64,000 nt of DNA from Rosenbergiella collisarenosi (GTDB taxonomy: Bacteria; Pseudomonadota; Gammaproteobacteria; Enterobacterales; Enterobacteriaceae): assembly GCF_018494085.1 (NCBI RefSeq), contig NZ_JABBFP010000005.1:124001-188000 (forward strand), written 5' to 3'. Of this stretch, positions 9,182 to 20,922 are shown in pieces. Under the pieces are notes generated by a model. The model worked only from the letters and a program-made list of their open reading frames with translations. It was not told the DNA's origin and did no database searches. Within the stretch, counting starts at the first letter, position 1. The number at the start of each line of letters is the position of its first letter. The position numbers and the translations under genes were made by a program.

Positions 9182-9206
9182 CCCACTACACTGAAAGAGT
9201 AGTGGG
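9182..9206 (-). terminator. Probable terminator of rlpA
   Basis: CCCACTAC and GTAGTGGG form an 8-bp stem with a nine-base loop. On the minus strand only a short TCTTT follows, so termination may be partial. Confidence 0.55.
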
Positions 9207-9220
9207 CGTCGGTGAGTCTA

Positions 9221-10396
9221 TTAGTTATTATTTGAAGTAACGAATGAAGTCAGATTGTCCTGTGCGAGGCGCTGTTGCAGCGCGGTTGCTTCGCTACGGC
9301 TACCATAGCCGCCAAGCTGTACGCGATAGACGTTACCATTTACCGCTTCAACGTGTCCGGCAACATTGTAATGCTGCGCGAGTTTCTTTTGTAACTCGTT
9401 AGCGCGTTCTGCATTATTGACCGCAGCAACCTGGACGACAAACCCTTTACCACTACCATGACTTGATGCAGCCGGTTTGGTGACCGGCGGATTCACGGCT
9501 GGAGTGGTATGGGGAGTTGAGGCGGCAACGGTCGCCGCAGCGACGGCAGGTGCAGCGGACGGTTGGGTTACCGCTGGTGCCTCTTGCGGTTCATCAGACT
9601 CTAATACGCCGCTGCGTAGGGGTTGCGGCGCACCTTGTAGACCATTACTGTGCACGGGGGCACCGCTACTTCCATTGCTTTGCAGTTCACTGTTGTCTAC
9701 GGCGCGTACATTGGTATCTGTAGGCGCAGTTGGCGTGGTGACAGGGGGTAATGCGGTGCCACCGGGGGCGGCTGATTCACTCGTCGTCATCCCGCCGTCA
9801 AGATCAGGGCGTGCAGGCAGATCATAGCTCTGCTTCGCGACTCGAGTCCCGATGGTTCCCGGGCCCGATAGCGTCCCATCGGGGGTAACGTTAATGACAT
9901 CGATGCGCACACGACTATTATTTGAGGTATTCAAACGGGTGGCCGCAGCAGGGGAGAGGTCAATAATACGTCCAGGGATAAACGGACCACGGTCATTAAT
10001 GCGCACGACGATCTGCCGGTTGTTCGCTAAATTGGTCACGCGAACATAAGAGGGGATCGGCAATGTTGGGTGCGCAGCGGTGAATGCATCCGTATCAAAA
10101 GCTTCACCGGAGGCGGTGCGATTACCTTGAGCGTCCGCGCCGTAAGTAGTCGCTAAACCAATTTGGCTAAAGTTTTGCGTATCCGTCGCAATCTTATAAC
10201 TAATACCATTAACGGTATAATTGTTATTAGCGGTACTGTTGCGAGGCTCGTATTTCGGTTCAATACCTGGGATCTCCACCACCGGGCCATTATAGGCAGG
10301 CAAAGGTGGGGCGGTGTAATTCTGCTGTTGCTGATCTGACGAACACGCCGCTAACATTAATGATGCCAAGCTAATTCCAAGCCATTCCTTTCGCAT
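9221..10396 (-). CDS. rlpA: Septal-ring lytic transglycosylase RlpA
   Basis: Outer-membrane lipoprotein of 391 residues. The lipobox LMLAAC places the lipidated Cys at residue 18. A double-psi beta-barrel domain (about 75-170: GLATTYGADAQGN, ASGEAFD, VRINDRGPF, IDLSPAAA) carries the murein-cleaving fold. A Pro/Thr/Ala-rich linker follows, then a C-terminal SPOR domain (about 313-388: GFVVQVAAVNN...YRVQLGGYGSRSEA) that binds denuded septal glycan. In Pseudomonas RlpA cleaves naked glycan strands; activity of enterobacterial RlpA is less clear. It follows mrdB by 9 bp, so it belongs to the elongasome operon. Confidence 0.94.
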   Translation of the reverse strand: MRKEWLGISLASLMLAACSSDQQQQNYTAPPLPAYNGPVVEIPGIEPKYEPRNSTANNNYTVNGISYKIATDTQNFSQIGLATTYGADAQGNRTASGEAFDTDAFTAAHPTLPIPSYVRVTNLANNRQIVVRINDRGPFIPGRIIDLSPAAATRLNTSNNSRVRIDVINVTPDGTLSGPGTIGTRVAKQSYDLPARPDLDGGMTTSESAAPGGTALPPVTTPTAPTDTNVRAVDNSELQSNGSSGAPVHSNGLQGAPQPLRSGVLESDEPQEAPAVTQPSAAPAVAAATVAASTPHTTPAVNPPVTKPAASSHGSGKGFVVQVAAVNNAERANELQKKLAQHYNVAGHVEAVNGNVYRVQLGGYGSRSEATALQQRLAQDNLTSFVTSNNN

Positions 10397-10405
10397 GTCT
10401 GCCTC

Positions 10406-11524
10406 TTATACGCTTTTAGATAACATTTTTCGATGAGTATGAATTGACATTACAATGCCAAAACCTGCCATTAATACCACTAATGCAGAACCCCCATAGC
10501 TAACCAAGGGTAAGGGGACCCCTACCACTGGCAGGATCCCGCTGACCATACCAATATTCACGAACACGTAGACAAATAAGATTAGCATTAAACCTCCCGC
10601 CATTACACGGCCGAAGGTGGTCTGTGCACGGGCAGCAATAATTAATCCACGGATAATTAACAGCAGATAGAGAGCGAGTAAACCCAGCACACCGATAAGC
10701 CCTAACTCCTCAGCTAATACCGCAAAAATAAAGTCGGTATGGCGTTCAGGTAGGAATTCAAGTTGTGACTGCGTACCGTGTAACCAGCCTTTACCTCGTA
10801 ACCCCCCCGATCCGATAGCGATCTTCGATTGAATAATATGGTAGCCAGCTCCAAGCGGGTCACTCTCAGGATTAAGAAGCATCATGACACGGTCGCGCTG
10901 ATAGTCATGCATCAAGAAGAACCAGAGTATGGGGATAAACGCAGCGAGAAGCAGTACGGCAATACCAATCAATCGCCAGCTCATTCCAGAAAGGAATAGA
11001 ACGAAAATCCCTGATGCGGCGATCAAAATAGCCGTTCCGAGATCCGGTTGGGCAGCCACCAATAAAGTAGGCAGGGCGATCAAGACTAGCGCGATAGCCG
11101 TATTCTTGAGAGAAGGCGGGCAGATATCGCGATTAATAAAGCGTGCCACCATCAGTGGCACCGCAATTTTAGCAATCTCCGAGGGCTGAAAGCGTACGAC
11201 ACCAAGGTCGAGCCAGCGCTGCGCGCCTTTACTAATATGACCAAACGCATCGACGGCAATGAGTAGAACGACGCTAAGAATATAGAGATAAGGCGCCCAA
11301 CTTTCATAAACACGGGGAGGGATTTGTGCGAGGGTCAGCATGAGTGCTAACCCCATGCCAATTTGCCCGATCTTACGCTCCATCATGCCGGGATCTTGGC
11401 CGCTGGCACTCCAGATAATAAAGCCGCTATAGGTCAATAGCGTCAAAATGATAATCATGAACATTGGATCGACGTGGATACGTGTCCAGATCGACTGTTT
11501 CTGTGGGTGGTCACTCATAGACAT
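10406..11524 (-). CDS. mrdB: Peptidoglycan glycosyltransferase RodA
   Basis: SEDS-family polymerase with ten transmembrane helices, 372 residues. It polymerises lipid II during lateral wall growth together with PBP2. Conserved blocks include [26 protein letters not shown], the extracellular loop with [33 protein letters not shown] and [14 protein letters not shown]. The start codon overlaps the mrdA stop (TAATG). An internal ATG two codons in is an alternative start. Confidence 0.96.
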   Translation of the reverse strand: MSMSDHPQKQSIWTRIHVDPMFMIIILTLLTYSGFIIWSASGQDPGMMERKIGQIGMGLALMLTLAQIPPRVYESWAPYLYILSVVLLIAVDAFGHISKGAQRWLDLGVVRFQPSEIAKIAVPLMVARFINRDICPPSLKNTAIALVLIALPTLLVAAQPDLGTAILIAASGIFVLFLSGMSWRLIGIAVLLLAAFIPILWFFLMHDYQRDRVMMLLNPESDPLGAGYHIIQSKIAIGSGGLRGKGWLHGTQSQLEFLPERHTDFIFAVLAEELGLIGVLGLLALYLLLIIRGLIIAARAQTTFGRVMAGGLMLILFVYVFVNIGMVSGILPVVGVPLPLVSYGGSALVVLMAGFGIVMSIHTHRKMLSKSV

Positions 11525-13431
11525 TACTCGTCACCTTCGTAGCCAGGAGGCTGCGGTGCCTCTGGTGATAATTGGGTCGTATTATCGCCTAACATTATAT
11601 GGTCCAAAATTTGTCGCATAATAGTGCCGACAGCTGCGCCAGCTCCCCCATTCTCTAAGATAATGGTGACAGCGACGCGTGGGTTATCGTAAGGAGCGAA
11701 GGCGGTCATTAGTTTATGATCACGCAAACGCTCGGAAATTTTATGTGCATTGTAAGTTTCATTTGCCTTAAGCCCGAATACCTGAGCAGTGCCGGATTTT
11801 GCCGCGATTTTATAGGGGGCTCCCATAAAGCTTTTATGCGCGGTGCCATTTGCACGATTCGCTACACCATACATACCGTCTTTGGCAATCTCCCAGTAGC
11901 CGGAGTCCACATCGCCAATCGTCTCAACCTCTGGGGCCTGATAAGGTGCGGTCTTAGACCCGCTTTTCGCGGAGAGTAATAGATGCGGAACCTTCAGGAC
12001 GCCATCATTAATCAGCGCCATCAACGCTTTATTCATTTGCAAAGGTGTGGCCGTCCAATACCCTTGTCCGATTCCGACCGGAATAGTATCTCCCTGATAC
12101 CATGGTTTTTTGAAGCGATTGAGCTTCCACTCACGCGTTGGCATGTTACCGGCACTCTCTTGTGGGAGATCGATACCCGTACGTTGTCCGTAACCGAATT
12201 TGGTCATCCACTCTGAGAGGCGGTCTATCCCCATATCAAATGCCACCTGATAGAAAAAGGTATCCGCCGATTCTTCAAGAGATTTAGTGACGTTCAGGCT
12301 TCCATGGCCCCATTTTTTCCAATCACGAAAGCGTTTTTCTGTGCCTGGTAGCTGCCACCAACCGGGGTCGAAAAGACTCGTATTCTTGGTAATGACCCCC
12401 GCGCTCAGAGCAGAAACAGCGACAAAGGGTTTCACTGTCGAAGCAGGCGGGTAGGCGGCTTGAATGGCACGGTTGTACAACGGCCGGTCGGGATTGGTCA
12501 ATAATTCTTTATAATTTTTACTTGAGATACCTTCGACGAATAAATTAGGGTCGTAGCTTGGCATCGACACCATCGCCAAGATTTCACCGTTACGCGGATC
12601 GCTCACTACGACCGCGGCTCGGCTACCTGCCAATAGCGTTTCAATATATTGCTGCAAACGTAAGTCGAGCGTTAAGGTAATATCTTCGCCTGCTTGTGGG
12701 CTAACCTCGCTGAGCTGCCTGACCACGCGCCCCCGATTATTAACCTCGACCTCTTCATAACCGGTATTACCATGCAATGTGTCTTCGTAATAGGCCTCAA
12801 CCCCAAGTTTGCCTATATCGTGGCTCGCACTATAGTTACCGGCCTTCTGTTCGTTATTAAGGCGCGCCATATCCCGATCATTAATTTTCGAGATATAGCC
12901 GACGATGTGCGTCAGGCTTGACCCATAAGGGTAATAGCGACGCTGATAACCCTTGATCTCTACGCCTGGAAAACGATATTGATTCACCGCAAAACGTGCA
13001 ATTTGCTCATCGTTTAATTCATATTTAATGACGACGGAGGTAAAGCGGCGAGCTAGTCTACGTTCCTTTTCAAAGTTCGCCAACTCGTCGTCGCTCAGCG
13101 ATAAGACCGGCTGTAAGTCGTGCAACGTTTGCTTTAGATTCGGGACTTTGGCAGGCAGAATTTCGGCTTGGTAAATAGTCTTATTGAGTGCGAGCGGGAT
13201 ATTATTACGATCGTAAATAATGCCACGGCTGGGCGCGATAGGGACCAGCTTAATGCGGTTTTGATTAGAACGAGTGCGGTAATCATCGTAATGAAAGATC
13301 TGTAAATGACACAGATTGACGACTAGGATCGAAAATAATAGAAAAACACCCACAAGCGCGATGGCAGCCCGTTTTACAAACAATTTTTGTTCGGCGCTAT
13401 AGTCACGAAAAGCGTAGGCAGTCAATTTCAT
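11524..13431 (-). CDS. mrdA: Penicillin-binding protein 2
   Basis: Class B monofunctional transpeptidase of the elongation complex, 635 residues. A cytoplasmic stub precedes one transmembrane helix (about 20-42), then the PBP dimer/pedestal domain and the transpeptidase domain. The active-site motifs are Ser331-T-V-Lys334, SAD in [13 protein letters not shown] and KSGTAQVF. It partners with RodA, whose gene is coupled to it. The gene order rlmH-mrdA-mrdB-rlpA-dacA is the standard one. Confidence 0.97.
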   Translation of the reverse strand: MKLTAYAFRDYSAEQKLFVKRAAIALVGVFLLFSILVVNLCHLQIFHYDDYRTRSNQNRIKLVPIAPSRGIIYDRNNIPLALNKTIYQAEILPAKVPNLKQTLHDLQPVLSLSDDELANFEKERRLARRFTSVVIKYELNDEQIARFAVNQYRFPGVEIKGYQRRYYPYGSSLTHIVGYISKINDRDMARLNNEQKAGNYSASHDIGKLGVEAYYEDTLHGNTGYEEVEVNNRGRVVRQLSEVSPQAGEDITLTLDLRLQQYIETLLAGSRAAVVVSDPRNGEILAMVSMPSYDPNLFVEGISSKNYKELLTNPDRPLYNRAIQAAYPPASTVKPFVAVSALSAGVITKNTSLFDPGWWQLPGTEKRFRDWKKWGHGSLNVTKSLEESADTFFYQVAFDMGIDRLSEWMTKFGYGQRTGIDLPQESAGNMPTREWKLNRFKKPWYQGDTIPVGIGQGYWTATPLQMNKALMALINDGVLKVPHLLLSAKSGSKTAPYQAPEVETIGDVDSGYWEIAKDGMYGVANRANGTAHKSFMGAPYKIAAKSGTAQVFGLKANETYNAHKISERLRDHKLMTAFAPYDNPRVAVTIILENGGAGAAVGTIMRQILDHIMLGDNTTQLSPEAPQPPGYEGDE

Positions 13432-13465
13432 GCAAGTGTTTTCTACTTAATCAAATGTCGAGAGA

Positions 13466-13936
13466 TTATTCGCGATGGTAAGGATGGTTAGTCGTAATGC
13501 TCCACGCACGATAAAGGCTTTCAGCGACTAATACTCTGACTAACGGATGCGGTAAGGTCAACGGTGAGAGTGACCAACTTTGATCTGCCGCAGCTTTACA
13601 GGCAGGGGCAAGACCTTCCGGGCCGCCAATCAATAAACTGACGTCGCGACCATCTTGCTTCCACCGGTCTAGCTGTTGAGCTAATACCGGGGTCTCCCAA
13701 GGCGTGCCGGGAATATCGAGGGTCACGATACGGTTGCCTTTACCCACTGCAGCTAACATCGCCTCACCTTCTTTCTCGAGGATCCGCTTGATATCGGCGT
13801 TCTTACCTCGTTTACCAGCAGGAATTTCGATAAGTTCAAAGGGCATATCGCGCGGAAAACGGCGTAGATAGTCCATAAATCCGGTTTGAACCCAATCGGG
13901 CATTTTAGTGCCGACGGCGACGAGCTGCAATTTCAC
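13466..13936 (-). CDS. rlmH: 23S rRNA pseudouridine-1915 N3-methyltransferase
   Basis: SPOUT-class methyltransferase of 156 residues that acts on 70S ribosomes at pseudouridine 1915 of helix 69. The SAM-binding trefoil knot shows [11 protein letters not shown] and the C-terminal [20 protein letters not shown] with the NHPYHRE tail. It is close to identical to E. coli RlmH. It follows rsfS by 3 bp. Confidence 0.96.
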   Translation of the reverse strand: MKLQLVAVGTKMPDWVQTGFMDYLRRFPRDMPFELIEIPAGKRGKNADIKRILEKEGEAMLAAVGKGNRIVTLDIPGTPWETPVLAQQLDRWKQDGRDVSLLIGGPEGLAPACKAAADQSWSLSPLTLPHPLVRVLVAESLYRAWSITTNHPYHRE

Positions 13937-13939
13937 TCA

Positions 13940-14266
13940 TTAGCTCCAGAGTTTCTCAAGCTCATAAAGCTGGCGAGCTTCTTCTTCCATGATATGGACA
14001 ATGACCTCGCCCAGATCGACGACGACCCAGTCACCAGAGACCTTGCCTTCAGTTCCCATTGGCTGTAAGCCTACGAGTTTAGCTTCCTGCTTGAGGTGAT
14101 CCGCAATAGACATGACATGACGCGATGAGGTTCCAGTACAGATCACCATGCAATCGGTGATACTTGATTTACCGTGAACATCAATAGAAATTATATTTTG
14201 CGCTTTGATATCGTCAACTTTATCGACGACGAAAGCTTGGAGTGCTTGGCCTTGCAAAAGCTTCAC
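13940..14266 (-). CDS. rsfS: Ribosomal silencing factor RsfS
   Basis: 108-residue protein that binds uL14 on the 50S subunit and blocks joining of subunits when nutrients are scarce. The core [24 protein letters not shown] and the C-terminal [24 protein letters not shown] are intact. The ATG at 14266 adds three residues relative to the E. coli start. It is followed closely by rlmH, another ribosome-directed gene. Confidence 0.95.
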   Translation of the reverse strand: MKLLQGQALQAFVVDKVDDIKAQNIISIDVHGKSSITDCMVICTGTSSRHVMSIADHLKQEAKLVGLQPMGTEGKVSGDWVVVDLGEVIVHIMEEEARQLYELEKLWS

Positions 14267-14355
14267 CTTAGGTATTGATGGATAAAGAAATAAAATCCCT
14301 AGTAACCGAGAATAATAAGCGTTAGCTAGGGGTGAGGGCGTAGTGTACCACGCAG

Positions 14356-15000
14356 TCAGCGAGGGCGATATAAGCCAGTGTCGGCGATGTAGCGAATGAC
14401 GTCATCAGGCAGTAGATTTTGGCAACTTAACCCGAGGTGAAGTCGACGGCGAATATCGGTGGCTGAGATGGTATACAGTGAAGTATCTGCAAAGAATATT
14501 CCGCCACACGGCTGCTGATGTAAAGTCTCGGCTTCAACCACGTGGCGGTTGATCCATGATTGGACTTTGTTATCGGTATGTTGGCTAGCATAGCCAGGGC
14601 GTTGGGCAACGATGAGATGACAGTAATCTAGGATCTCTTGCCATCTTTCCCATTTATTGATCGTCAGCAACGAGTCTTGGCCGATAATAAAGGCTAAAGG
14701 ACATGCGACGCCTACTTCCTCACGAAGCAGTGTAAGGGTATCGATAGTCCACGAAGGCGTATCACGCAGTAGCTCGCGGGTATCAATGGAAAACAAGGGG
14801 TCGTGACGTATCGCGCATTGAATTAATTCTACGCGCTGCTCTGCCGTTGCTTCCGGTTGGGGACGATGCGGCGGCACGTTATTCGGCAGAAGTGTGACCT
14901 TATCGACGCCGATTAACGCGGCAATCTCACGTGCACAATGCAAATGACCGTTATGGATGGGGTCGAAGGTTCCCCCAAACCAAGCAGAGAGCTTAGACAT
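14356..15000 (-). CDS. nadD: Nicotinate-mononucleotide adenylyltransferase
   Basis: Makes deamido-NAD from nicotinate mononucleotide and ATP. 214 residues with the nucleotidyltransferase signature [11 protein letters not shown] (about residues 9-19) and ISATDIRRR near the C-terminus. Its start overlaps the end of holA by 8 bp, implying coupled translation. Confidence 0.96.
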   Translation of the reverse strand: MSKLSAWFGGTFDPIHNGHLHCAREIAALIGVDKVTLLPNNVPPHRPQPEATAEQRVELIQCAIRHDPLFSIDTRELLRDTPSWTIDTLTLLREEVGVACPLAFIIGQDSLLTINKWERWQEILDYCHLIVAQRPGYASQHTDNKVQSWINRHVVEAETLHQQPCGGIFFADTSLYTISATDIRRRLHLGLSCQNLLPDDVIRYIADTGLYRPR

Positions 15001-16021
15001 GATAAAGTCCTGTAGGGAACTGTGGTTGACAAATAAGGATACTCAGCGCGTTTAACGCTGGCCAACACTCAGCGGAAAAGTCCTTTTTCACGGCAATTTC
15101 AAGTGAGGCTAACTGATGCACGACGTGGCGTAATCGTGTTCGATCCAGGCGCTGTAGCGCGCCGGTATAGAGTTGACGTCTATTTTGCCAAACACGCAGT
15201 TTGTCCATTGCAGCACGGCGCGCGTCAGCGGGTTTTGCCTGAACATCCAGTAAAATCATCAGCTCTCGCTGCAATGTTCTTAATAAGATAATTGGCTCGT
15301 GATCTTCACGGGCTAATTGTTGTAACACGTGTAAGGCGCGCTTACTTTTTCCGGCCAAGAGTGCATCAATCCAATGATAAGGCGTGAACACTGCAGCATC
15401 ATAGACCGCTTCTTCTACTCTTGGCAGCGTCAGTACGCCATCCGGCCAAAGTAATGAAAGGCGTTCTAAGGCTTGCGAGAGTGCTAACAGATTCCCTTCG
15501 TAGTAGTAGCAGAGCAGTTGTAGGGAAGGGGGATCTATCTCTAGCGACAGCGCTCGACAGCGATTCTGTACCCAGCGGGGAAGTTGTTGATGGTCAGGGG
15601 TGTTACACGTAACGTGTAGACCTTCCTCTAGCAACGCTTTATACCAAATACTGTTCTCTTGCGCCTTGGTAACCTTCGGCGCATGAATGATCAGTAGTAG
15701 ATCGTCATGGACTAAGGAAAATAGCTGCGCCAATTGAGTCGTTTGCGTCGCGTTAGGACCATTATCTGCGAGCTGCAACACAAAAATTTGCCGCTGGCTA
15801 AATAGGCTCATCGCTTGGGACTCGCTAAACAGTCGTTCCCAATCGGTATGTTGGTCGATAGTAAAGGCGTGCTGCTCACTGAAGCCTTGCTGCTTCGCAG
15901 CATTGACAATAGCTTGCTGACTCTCCAAATGGAGCAGCGGGTCGCTTCCCACTAAAATATAATAACGACGCAACCCATGATTGAGTTGCGCCGAAAGTTG
16001 CTCAGGGAACACTCTGGTCAT
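14993..16021 (-). CDS. holA: DNA polymerase III delta subunit
   Basis: Delta opens the beta sliding clamp within the clamp-loader complex. 342 residues, one fewer than E. coli. Three-domain AAA+-like architecture without functional Walker motifs. Recognisable blocks are the N-terminal YYILVGSDPLLHLESQQAI (clamp contact region), AQENSIWYKAL and the C-terminal helical collar. The ATG overlaps the lptE stop by one base. Confidence 0.95.
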   Translation of the reverse strand: MTRVFPEQLSAQLNHGLRRYYILVGSDPLLHLESQQAIVNAAKQQGFSEQHAFTIDQHTDWERLFSESQAMSLFSQRQIFVLQLADNGPNATQTTQLAQLFSLVHDDLLLIIHAPKVTKAQENSIWYKALLEEGLHVTCNTPDHQQLPRWVQNRCRALSLEIDPPSLQLLCYYYEGNLLALSQALERLSLLWPDGVLTLPRVEEAVYDAAVFTPYHWIDALLAGKSKRALHVLQQLAREDHEPIILLRTLQRELMILLDVQAKPADARRAAMDKLRVWQNRRQLYTGALQRLDRTRLRHVVHQLASLEIAVKKDFSAECWPALNALSILICQPQFPTGLYHV

Positions 16022-16635
16022 CAGTTACCGAGCGCTACACCAGCATTGCTGCTTTGTTCTGAAGAACTCGTGATTACCTCAGGTTGGGCTAAGGTAGGCT
16101 GGGCTGTCGGTGCGTGACCACTGATTTGCTGTTCAGCAGCGTGGACGGCAAGTAACTGACGAACCAACTGTTCAGAGGCTCTCTGACGCATTTCTTGGCT
16201 GATCAGATCTTGTTCTGAGTCAGCGGCTAGTGGATTACCAGAGTTATCGAAGTAGGCACGATAAACCGTGGTATGCAGTGGGTAAATACCTTTACCTGGG
16301 ATCAAAATCTGTCCATTGACGGTCATGACTAATTGATACTCGGCACGACTACCGTCTAAGAAGACCGACGCCGTGTCACGGTGGTTATTTTCACCTTCTA
16401 AGCGTAGCGTTGGCACATTGACGCGTTGTGTTGCGGAATCCTCAACCAGTTTGATACCGCTTAAACGAAGTTGTTGGCGTACCGCTCGGGCGAGAGGACC
16501 ATACGGGTCACCACTATTTAAAATCATTGTCTTCATTTCTTTAGGGATTTTAGTGTTACCCCGAGTATGAAAACCGCAACCTGCGGTGCTTAGCACCGCG
16601 GTCGCCATCATTAAGTACAGTAGAAAGTGTCGCAC
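16021..16635 (-). CDS. lptE: LPS-assembly lipoprotein LptE
   Basis: Outer-membrane lipoprotein plug of the LptD/LptE translocon, which places LPS on the cell surface. 204 residues. The lipobox LSTAGC puts the lipid on Cys20, followed by GFHTRGNT typical of LptE. The Thr/Ala/Pro/Ser-rich tail after about residue 170 resembles other enterobacterial LptE proteins. It is 13 bp downstream of leuS, as in relatives. Confidence 0.95.
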   Translation of the reverse strand: MRHFLLYLMMATAVLSTAGCGFHTRGNTKIPKEMKTMILNSGDPYGPLARAVRQQLRLSGIKLVEDSATQRVNVPTLRLEGENNHRDTASVFLDGSRAEYQLVMTVNGQILIPGKGIYPLHTTVYRAYFDNSGNPLAADSEQDLISQEMRQRASEQLVRQLLAVHAAEQQISGHAPTAQPTLAQPEVITSSSEQSSNAGVALGN

Positions 16636-16648
16636 GTTACCTCCGGAG

Positions 16649-19231
16649 TTAACCGATCACTAGGTTTAACAGTTTGCCAGGAACGAAAATGGCTTTGCGA
16701 ATCGTTGCACCGTCTAAATATTTAGCGACGAGATGTTCTTCAGAGGCAAGGGCTTGAACTTGCTCTTGAGTCGCCTCTGCTGCAACGTTGATCTTGGCGC
16801 GCACTTTACCATTGATTTGGATAACCATAACGACGCTTTCTTCGACCATCGCTTTTTCATCTGCGATAGGCCACTGAGCTTCGTCAATCGTCGTAGCCTG
16901 GCCTAATGCTTGCCATAAGACGAAACAGGCGTGAGGCATAAATGGATAAAGTAGACGAATGACAGCATTTAATGCCTCATCCATCAGCGCCCTGTCTTGC
17001 TCGCTTTCTTGCGGAGCACGGGTCAGCTTATTCATTAGCTCCATCACCGCTGCAATCGCCGTGTTGAAGGTTTGGCGGCGTCCCACATCATCAGATACTT
17101 TCGCGATAGTCTTATGTACTTCACGACGTAGCGCTTTTTGAGCATCGTTTAATGCTTCGACGTCTAATGGCGCGGCAGCTCCTTTACTGGTGTGCTCATA
17201 CACAAGACGCCAGACGCGTTTCAAGAAGCGGTTAGCCCCTTCAACACCTGACTCTTGCCATTCCAATGTCATCTCAGCAGGCGAGGCAAACATCATGAAC
17301 AGCCGAACGGTATCGGCACCATAACGTTCAACCATCAATTGTGGGTCGATGCCGTTATTTTTGGACTTGGACATTTTGCTCATGCCCGCATACACCACTT
17401 CGCGGCCAGTATTATCAGTCGCTTTGGTCACACGGCCTTTATCATCGCGCTCGACGGTTACGTCAACAGGAGAAACCCAGTTACGCTCACCGTTCGCGCC
17501 GACATAATAATAGGCATCTGCCAATACCATGCCTTGGCAGAGTAGACGTTTCGCCGGCTCATTCGAGTTTACTAGCCCAGCATCACGCAACAGCTTGTGG
17601 AAGAAGCGGAAATACATCAAGTGCATGATGGCATGTTCGATACCACCGATGTATTGGTCAACCGGTAGCCAGTAGTTCGCTGCCGCAGGGTCAAGCATAC
17701 CTTGATCGTAGTTTGTACAGGTATACCGCGCGTAATACCATGAAGATTCCATAAAGGTATCGAAGGTATCCGTTTCACGTAACGCAGGCTGCCCATTGAC
17801 GGTGGTTTTCGCCCACTCTGGATCGGCTTTGATTGGACTCGTGATACCGTCCATCACAACATCTTCAGGCAGTAAGACGGGTAATTGATCTTCCGGTGTC
17901 GGGACGACTGTACCATCTTCCAGCGTCACCATAGGGATTGGCGCACCCCAGTAACGTTGGCGGGAAACCCCCCAGTCACGCAGACGGTAGTTCACTTTAC
18001 GAACACCTACGCCTTTTGCGGCTAGCGCATCGGCAATCGCATTGAAGCCTGCAGTATGGTCCAGGCCATCAAACTCACCAGAGTTGACTAAGCGACCTTT
18101 AAAGGTCAGGGGTTCGTGGCTGACATCAGGAACATTTCCTTCTTCGTCACAAACCACCGGTTTAATGATTAATTGGTATTTGTTTGCGAATTCCCAGTCA
18201 CGTTGGTCGTGGGCGGGAACAGCCATTACTGCGCCAGTACCGTATTCCATTAGAACAAAGTTAGCGACCCACAACGGCAGTTTCTCACCGGTCAGCGGAT
18301 GAATCACATGAAAACCGGTCGCATGGCCTTTTTTCTCCATGGTGGCCATCTCGGCTTCGGCAACCTTGGTATTACGACACTCTTCAATGAATGCAGCTAA
18401 GGCGGGATCTTGCGCAGCCGCTTCTTGAGCTAATGGGTGCCCAGCCGCGACAGCGACGTAGGTTGCTCCCATAAAGGTGTCAGGGCGAGTGGTGTAAACG
18501 GTTAAGGTGTCGCTGCGGTCCGCGACAGCAAAAGTAATTTCCACACCTTCGGAACGGCCAATCCAGTTACGTTGCATGGTTTTAACCTGTTCAGGCCAAC
18601 CTTCTAACGTATCCAGATCATTAAGCAGTTCTTCTGCATAATCGGTAATTTTAATGAACCATTGAGGGATCTCTTTGCGTTCGACTTTACTGTCGCAACG
18701 CCAGCAGCATCCATCAACCACTTGTTCATTCGCTAACACGGTCTGGTCGTTCGGGCACCAGTTAACCGCAGAGGTTTTTTTATAAACTAAGCCTTTTTCA
18801 TAAAGCTTGGTGAAGAACCATTGTTCCCAACGGTAATACTCTGGCTGACAGGTCGCTAACTCGCGGCTCCAGTCATAACCAAAGCCCAGTAGCTTCAACT
18901 GGTTCTTCATGTAATCGATGTTTTCGTAGGTCCAAGGTGCCGGTGCAGTATTGTTCTTAACGGCAGCCCCTTCAGCGGGTAAGCCGAAGGCATCCCAACC
19001 GATCGGTTGTAAAACGTTTTTACCTTGGAGACGCTGGTAGCGCGCGATAACATCACCAATGGTGTAGTTACGTACATGCCCCATGTGGAGTCGGCCAGAA
19101 GGATAGGGAAGCATCGATAGGCAATAATATTTCTCTTTACCTTCTTGTTCGGTAACTTTGAAGGTTTCTTTTTCATCCCAATGGGCTTGAACGTGTGACT
19201 CTATCTCTTCCGGGCGGTATTGCTCTTGCAT
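16649..19231 (-). CDS. leuS: Leucyl-tRNA synthetase
   Basis: Class I synthetase of 860 residues, the E. coli length. The HIGH motif appears as [12 protein letters not shown], the KMSKS loop as [13 protein letters not shown]. Between them are a zinc domain with C-x-x-C pairs ([11 protein letters not shown]), the CP1 editing domain ([18 protein letters not shown]) and the leucine-specific insertion. It heads the leuS-lptE-holA-nadD transcription unit. Confidence 0.98.
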   Translation of the reverse strand: MQEQYRPEEIESHVQAHWDEKETFKVTEQEGKEKYYCLSMLPYPSGRLHMGHVRNYTIGDVIARYQRLQGKNVLQPIGWDAFGLPAEGAAVKNNTAPAPWTYENIDYMKNQLKLLGFGYDWSRELATCQPEYYRWEQWFFTKLYEKGLVYKKTSAVNWCPNDQTVLANEQVVDGCCWRCDSKVERKEIPQWFIKITDYAEELLNDLDTLEGWPEQVKTMQRNWIGRSEGVEITFAVADRSDTLTVYTTRPDTFMGATYVAVAAGHPLAQEAAAQDPALAAFIEECRNTKVAEAEMATMEKKGHATGFHVIHPLTGEKLPLWVANFVLMEYGTGAVMAVPAHDQRDWEFANKYQLIIKPVVCDEEGNVPDVSHEPLTFKGRLVNSGEFDGLDHTAGFNAIADALAAKGVGVRKVNYRLRDWGVSRQRYWGAPIPMVTLEDGTVVPTPEDQLPVLLPEDVVMDGITSPIKADPEWAKTTVNGQPALRETDTFDTFMESSWYYARYTCTNYDQGMLDPAAANYWLPVDQYIGGIEHAIMHLMYFRFFHKLLRDAGLVNSNEPAKRLLCQGMVLADAYYYVGANGERNWVSPVDVTVERDDKGRVTKATDNTGREVVYAGMSKMSKSKNNGIDPQLMVERYGADTVRLFMMFASPAEMTLEWQESGVEGANRFLKRVWRLVYEHTSKGAAAPLDVEALNDAQKALRREVHKTIAKVSDDVGRRQTFNTAIAAVMELMNKLTRAPQESEQDRALMDEALNAVIRLLYPFMPHACFVLWQALGQATTIDEAQWPIADEKAMVEESVVMVIQINGKVRAKINVAAEATQEQVQALASEEHLVAKYLDGATIRKAIFVPGKLLNLVIG

Positions 19232-19354
19232 GGCGGCCAGTGATCCTTATTAATAAGCGTGGGGCTTGATACAATGACTTTACTTAGATCCGCATAGCAT
19301 ACCCATAAGGCTGCCGCGCAACAACTGCCAATTCTCGCGAGTCATCATTTGTCG

Positions 19355-19378
19355 AAAAATGAGCCTCCTTGGAGGCTC
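19355..19378 (-). terminator. Intrinsic terminator of lnt
   Basis: GAGCCTCC and GGAGGCTC form an 8-bp stem with a two-base centre. On the minus strand it is followed by ATTTTTCG. It separates lnt from leuS in a 158-bp gap; in E. coli this place is filled by ybeL, rihA and gltIJKL, none of which is here. Confidence 0.88.
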
Positions 19379-19389
19379 GGTAGAAGGGG

Positions 19390-20922
19390 CTATTTTTTAC
19401 GTCTTTTAAAGGCAACGACGGCGCTAAGTAGGCTGATTATCCAGATTGTCGTATCACCGGTTAAGGCATAAGGGGTGGCTCCGCGCGTTGGCGTAACCTC
19501 AGCGGTCAATACGCCCGGTTGGAATTGAGGAAGTTGTTTGATTACATTCCCCTGAGGATCGATAACCGCCGTAATACCATTGTTGGTATCTCTGAGTAGC
19601 GGTTTGCCAAGCTCGAGCGCTCGCATTCTCGCCATTTGAAAGTGTTGCCAAGGACCAATCGAGTGTCCAAACCACGCATCATTCGACACCGTAAGGAGGA
19701 AATCGGTATCTGGACGCAGATTATCGCGCACCTGCTGGCCGAGTACGATCTCATAGCAAATTGCAGTCGTGAGCTGGTATCCACCCAGGTAGAGCGGCGA
19801 TTGCGAATAAGCCCCACGACTAAACCCAGACATAGGAAGGTCGAAGAAGGGCGCTAGGGGTCGTAGCAGCGAGGCGAGAGGTACGAACTCGCCAAAGGGA
19901 ACTAAGTGGTTTTTCTGGTAACGGTTCGGGCTGTAGTAGCTATAAGGCGACGAGTTACCCAAGGTGATAACAGTATTAAAATCGTGATAACGGTTATCTG
20001 CCATGAGGCGCGAGTCGACGATACCCGTGGCCAATAGTGAGCCACTTTCCCGCAGTTCATCGTCCCATTGATGAAGGAAAGCTTGCTGATTAGTTTCTAA
20101 GTCACTGATCGCTGATTCAGGCCAAATAATAAGTTTGGCATGACCCAGCTGTGGTGCAGTAAGGCGCGTATAAGTTTGTAGGCTACGAGAAAGCTGTTGC
20201 GGGTCCCACTTCATACTTTGGGCGATATCGCCTTGTACCAGCGCCACCGTCGTCTTGCGCGCAGGCTGTTCGTGGTACCAATGTAGATAGCGTAGCGGCC
20301 AGCAGAGGAGCAGTACCGTTCCCGCCCCGATAAGATAACGGACTTTGCGCTGTTTGAGGGCGAGAACTAACGCACCGGCGATCATCATTAGAAGGAAATT
20401 AATCGTTTCGACACCGGCGATCGGGGCGATGCCTTTTAAAGGACCTTCAATCTGGCTATAGCCAAACTGTAACCATGGGAAACCAGTCAGCACCCATCCG
20501 CGCAAGAATTCCGATACTTGCCATAAGGCAGGGGCGGCAAGGAGCAGACGCGCTGCGCTAACGCGTGGCCAGAAGCGATTTAAGAGTAAGGCAAAGAGTA
20601 GAGTGAACAGCGACAGCCAAGCGGCAAGCAGGACAACTAAAAAGATATTAACCGGACCAGGCATACCGCCGAAGGTCGCGATGCTGACATAGACCCAATT
20701 TACCCCACTCCCAAATAGACCCATTCCCCAGCAATAGCCGATGGCTGCTGCTTGCGATGTCTTGCGCTCGGTCGTTAACCATTGTAAGCCAAACAATGAG
20801 AGCAGAGCGGCTGGCCAGATGTCGAAGGGGGAAAAAGCAAGGGTGCCAATGGCACCCGTAAGCAAGGCAAGAAGGAGACGAACAGATTGTCGATCAAGTT
20901 TTTTACTGACAGCCATAAGCAT
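19390..20922 (-). CDS. lnt: Apolipoprotein N-acyltransferase
   Basis: Adds the third acyl chain to the N-terminal Cys of lipoproteins (such as RlpA and LptE encoded nearby). 510 residues: an N-terminal membrane domain of about six to eight helices, then a periplasmic nitrilase-like domain with the triad Glu269 (IWPESAI), Lys337 ([10 protein letters not shown]) and Cys389 (TTAICYEI), and a C-terminal helix. The ATG at 20922 overlaps the corC stop (TAATG); a second ATG two codons later is an alternative. Confidence 0.95.
   Translation of the reverse strand: MLMAVSKKLDRQSVRLLLALLTGAIGTLAFSPFDIWPAALLSLFGLQWLTTERKTSQAAAIGYCWGMGLFGSGVNWVYVSIATFGGMPGPVNIFLVVLLAAWLSLFTLLFALLLNRFWPRVSAARLLLAAPALWQVSEFLRGWVLTGFPWLQFGYSQIEGPLKGIAPIAGVETINFLLMMIAGALVLALKQRKVRYLIGAGTVLLLCWPLRYLHWYHEQPARKTTVALVQGDIAQSMKWDPQQLSRSLQTYTRLTAPQLGHAKLIIWPESAISDLETNQQAFLHQWDDELRESGSLLATGIVDSRLMADNRYHDFNTVITLGNSSPYSYYSPNRYQKNHLVPFGEFVPLASLLRPLAPFFDLPMSGFSRGAYSQSPLYLGGYQLTTAICYEIVLGQQVRDNLRPDTDFLLTVSNDAWFGHSIGPWQHFQMARMRALELGKPLLRDTNNGITAVIDPQGNVIKQLPQFQPGVLTAEVTPTRGATPYALTGDTTIWIISLLSAVVAFKRRKK

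Noticed and set aside
9477-9827. Plus-strand open frame opposite rlpA
   Set aside because: It is the complement of the low-complexity linker of RlpA, and no family signal is present.
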